Part shown: positions 61,817-64,000 of the stretch, one piece after another | Layout of the letters: every line of letters starts with the position of its first letter | Numbering within the stretch: the first letter of the stretch is position 1 | Assembly: GCF_902499175.1 (NCBI RefSeq) | Contig: NZ_CABVQC010000032.1 | Span: 27,975 to 91,974, forward strand | Length of the DNA: 64,000 nt | Reading direction: 5' to 3' | Source of the DNA: Burkholderia aenigmatica | Lineage (GTDB): Bacteria > Pseudomonadota > Gammaproteobacteria > Burkholderiales > Burkholderiaceae | Made by a program: the position numbers and the translations under genes | Notes under the pieces: model-generated | Databases searched by the model: none | Seen by the model: only the letters and a program-made list of their open reading frames with translations | What the model was told of the DNA's origin: nothing

Positions 61817-62788
61817 ATGAAGACCACGTTTCTGGATTTCGAACAGCCGATCGCCGAACTCGAGGCCAAGATCGAAGAGTTGCGATTCGTGCAGGACGAC
61901 TCGGCTGTCGATATTTCGGAAGAAATCGAGCGGCTGTCGAAGAAAAGCCAGCAACTGACGAAAGACCTCTACGCGAATCTGTCGCCGTGGCAGGTTTCGC
62001 AGATCGCGCGGCATCCGCAGCGTCCGTACACGCTCGATTACGTTGCGGAACTGTTTACCGATTTTCACGAGCTGCACGGCGACCGTGCATTCGCGGACGA
62101 TGTATCGATCGTCGGCGGTCTCGCGCGCTTCGGCGGTCATCCGTGCATGGTGATCGGTCACCAGAAGGGCCGTGACACCAAGGAGCGCGCCGCGCGCAAC
62201 TTCGGGATGCCGCGTCCGGAAGGCTATCGCAAGGCCGAACGCCTGATGCGACTCGCCGAGAAGTTCGGGCTGCCGATCTTCACGTTCGTCGACACGCCGG
62301 GCGCGTACCCGGGCATCGGCGCGGAAGAGCGCGGCCAGTCGGAGGCGATCGGCCGCAACCTGTACGTGATGGCCGAGCTGAAGACGCCGATCATCACGAC
62401 GGTGATCGGCGAGGGCGGTTCGGGTGGCGCGCTCGCGATCGCGGTGGCCGACACGGTGATGATGCTGCAATTCTCGACCTACTCGGTGATCTCGCCGGAA
62501 GGTTGCGCGTCGATCCTGTGGAAGAGTGCCGCGAAGGCGCCCGAAGCAGCGGAAGCGCTGGGCCTGACCGCGCACCGCCTGAAGGCGCTCGGCCTGATCG
62601 ACAAGATCATCAACGAGCCGCTCGGCGGCGCGCATCGCGATCCGAAGGGCATGGCCGCGCTGCTGCGCCGCGCGCTCGCCGATTCGCTGCGCCAGTTCCA
62701 GGGCATGAGCATCGATGCGCTGCGCGAGCGCCGCTTCGAGCGCCTGATGGCCTACGGCAAGTACAAGGAAACCACGCCGGGCGCATGA
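61817..62788 (+). CDS. accA: Acetyl-CoA carboxylase carboxyltransferase subunit alpha
   Basis: 323 residues, AAGGA before ATG. N-terminal helix TTFLDFEQPIAELEAKIEELR, then the crotonase-like carboxyltransferase core: HGDRAFADD, VIGHQKGRDTKE, TPGAYPGIGAEERGQSEAI, and GEGGSGGALAI (oxyanion glycines). With AccD it transfers CO2 from biotin to acetyl-CoA, the first committed step of fatty acid synthesis. Length matches E. coli (319). Confidence 0.97.
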   Translation: MKTTFLDFEQPIAELEAKIEELRFVQDDSAVDISEEIERLSKKSQQLTKDLYANLSPWQVSQIARHPQRPYTLDYVAELFTDFHELHGDRAFADDVSIVGGLARFGGHPCMVIGHQKGRDTKERAARNFGMPRPEGYRKAERLMRLAEKFGLPIFTFVDTPGAYPGIGAEERGQSEAIGRNLYVMAELKTPIITTVIGEGGSGGALAIAVADTVMMLQFSTYSVISPEGCASILWKSAAKAPEAAEALGLTAHRLKALGLIDKIINEPLGGAHRDPKGMAALLRRALADSLRQFQGMSIDALRERRFERLMAYGKYKETTPGA

Positions 62789-62834
62789 CCGGCTGCGTCT
62801 TCCATTCGTGCGCCGCTGCGCGCGCGCTCCTCTC

Positions 62835-64000
62835 GTGATTCCGCCAACCGAATTCTCCGCCGACCGCGTCGTTCTCGACGCGGTCGGCGTTGCGCTTTCC
62901 GGCGTGCCGCCCGATGCGCGCATCGCGATCGCCTACAGCGGTGGCCTCGACTCGACGGTGCTGCTCGACGCGGCCGTGCGCGTCGCGGGCGCGTCGCGCT
63001 GCGTCGCGTTGCACGTGCATCACGGGCTGAGTGCGAACGCCGACGCGTGGGTTGCGCATGCCGAGGCGAGCGCGGCCGGGCTCGGTGTCGCATTCGAATC
63101 GATGCGCGTCGACGTGCCGCGAGACAGCGGCCTCGGTGTCGAGGCGACGGCGCGCGAGCGGCGCTATGCGGCGCTCGACGAGATGTGCGAACGCCACGGC
63201 GCGGCTGCGCTGTGGCTCGCGCAGCATGCGGACGACCAGGCCGAGACCGTGTTGCTGCAGTTGTTGCGCGGCGCGGGGATCGCGGGGCTTGCCGCGATGG
63301 CGCCGCGTTACCGCCCTGACGGCGTGAGCGTCGAGCGCGTGCGCCCGCTGCTGCGACTGTTGCGTGCGCAACTCGAGCGCTATGCGACGCAGCACGACCT
63401 GGCATGGATCGACGACGAATCGAACAATGACACGCGCTACGCGCGCAATGCGCTGCGCCTCGACGTGCTGCCGGCGCTGGCCGTGCATTTCCCGGGCTTT
63501 CGCGACGCGCTGGGCCGCGCGGCTCAGCATGCGGCCGCTGCGCAGCGACTGCTCGACGACCTGGCGGAACTCGACTTCGCCGTTGCCGCGCGCGATGACG
63601 GGCATGCGCTGTCGCGCGACGCGCTGGTCGCGTTCGACGACACGCGTGGCGCGAACTTGTTGCGCTTCTGGATGCGCCGGCTCGGTTTGCCGGGCGCGTC
63701 GGCTGCCCGGCTCGCCAACATGATGCGGCAGTTGCGTGCCACGAATGTCGCCCATGCGCTGCGCGTCGATCACGCGGGGCAGTGCCTGCGGCTGTATCGC
63801 GATGTCGTCTACTGGGAAGCGGGCGACAGCAGCGAACCGGCCGATGACGGCACCGGGACGCCGCACCCGGAAGCGGCGCTGGCATGGGACGGGCAGGAAG
63901 TCTGGCACCTGCCGGGATGGCGCGGCACGTTCGTCTTCGCGCCGGCCGACGCGGGAAGCGCCGGCGCGGTGCCGGAGGGGCTGCTGCGCGGCGCGCGGCT
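62835..64000 (+). CDS. tilS: tRNA(Ile)-lysidine synthase, 3' end beyond the window
   Basis: At least 388 residues from GTG 62835 (IPPTEFSADRVVLDAV), open to the window end. The N-type ATP pyrophosphatase P-loop SGGLDST is at 35-41. HVHHGLSANADAW, REARRYAAL-like RERRYAALDEM, HADDQAETVLLQLLRG and the conserved (W)IDDESNNDTRYARNALR motif identify TilS. It modifies C34 of tRNA-Ile(CAU) to lysidine, allowing AUA decoding. It begins 46 bp after accA. The C-terminal tRNA-binding domain is only partly in the window. Confidence 0.93.
   Translation, partial: MIPPTEFSADRVVLDAVGVALSGVPPDARIAIAYSGGLDSTVLLDAAVRVAGASRCVALHVHHGLSANADAWVAHAEASAAGLGVAFESMRVDVPRDSGLGVEATARERRYAALDEMCERHGAAALWLAQHADDQAETVLLQLLRGAGIAGLAAMAPRYRPDGVSVERVRPLLRLLRAQLERYATQHDLAWIDDESNNDTRYARNALRLDVLPALAVHFPGFRDALGRAAQHAAAAQRLLDDLAELDFAVAARDDGHALSRDALVAFDDTRGANLLRFWMRRLGLPGASAARLANMMRQLRATNVAHALRVDHAGQCLRLYRDVVYWEAGDSSEPADDGTGTPHPEAALAWDGQEVWHLPGWRGTFVFAPADAGSAGAVPEGLLRGAR

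Overview
The window is a GC-rich, gene-dense bacterial chromosome segment dominated by housekeeping genes. Gene content, codon use and gene order point to a Burkholderia species, probably of the B. cepacia complex. Supporting features are a lipoyl-domain-bearing LpdA followed by a phasin, a full isc operon, the prfB-lysS-recJ-rpfE block, and TrpRS of about 400 residues. The species call is inference. I see no rRNA, tRNA, CRISPR array, insertion sequence or prophage. No clearly new multi-gene system is present; the most unusual signals are regulatory layouts and a few protein oddities.

Layout. 1-2.9 kb: end of the pyruvate dehydrogenase cluster (lpdA, 5' truncated), a small secreted protein, and a phasin gene with a promoter framed by a 12-bp inverted repeat. 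3.5-8.4 kb: PBP7-type endopeptidase, then an IclR regulator divergent from lutA-lutB (L-lactate oxidation, no adjacent lutC) and a small membrane protein. 8.4-15 kb: LMW tyrosine phosphatase and iscR-iscS-iscU-iscA-hscB-hscA-fdx-iscX. The iscR promoter lies inside two tandem IscR-like boxes, and the operon carries an internal intrinsic terminator plus intercistronic hairpins.

15-21.8 kb (minus strand): glycine-zipper membrane protein, lysS, prfB with its programmed frameshift, recJ and an rpfE-like gene. 21.9-28.4 kb (plus): lolC-lolD lipoprotein export, tatD, comEC, and an alpha/beta hydrolase behind a repeat-rich gap. 28.5-33 kb (plus): pyrG-kdsA-eno-ftsB. 33-35 kb (minus): small lipoprotein, hslO, gamma-carbonic anhydrase. 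35.2-44.3 kb (plus): DUF455 ferritin-like protein, hydrolase, PHP phosphoesterase, yciO, M50 protease, trpS (with a Cys motif like that of Fe-S TrpRS), methyltransferase, dapA-bamC and an MBL-fold protein.

44.4-54.2 kb is mainly minus strand: Ala-rich lipoprotein, roxA, metallophosphoesterase, mutS, FAD oxidoreductase, suhB. It also holds plus-strand slyD and a lower-GC chloramphenicol-phosphotransferase-like kinase that looks like an insertion. 54.5-64 kb: trmJ, cysE (attenuator-like leader), a minus-strand block lpxH-ppiB-ppiA-TPR, then cysS-alkA-accA-tilS, with tilS cut by the window end. Convergent gene pairs usually share bidirectional intrinsic terminators (near 4.8, 15.0, 33.0 and 44.35 kb).
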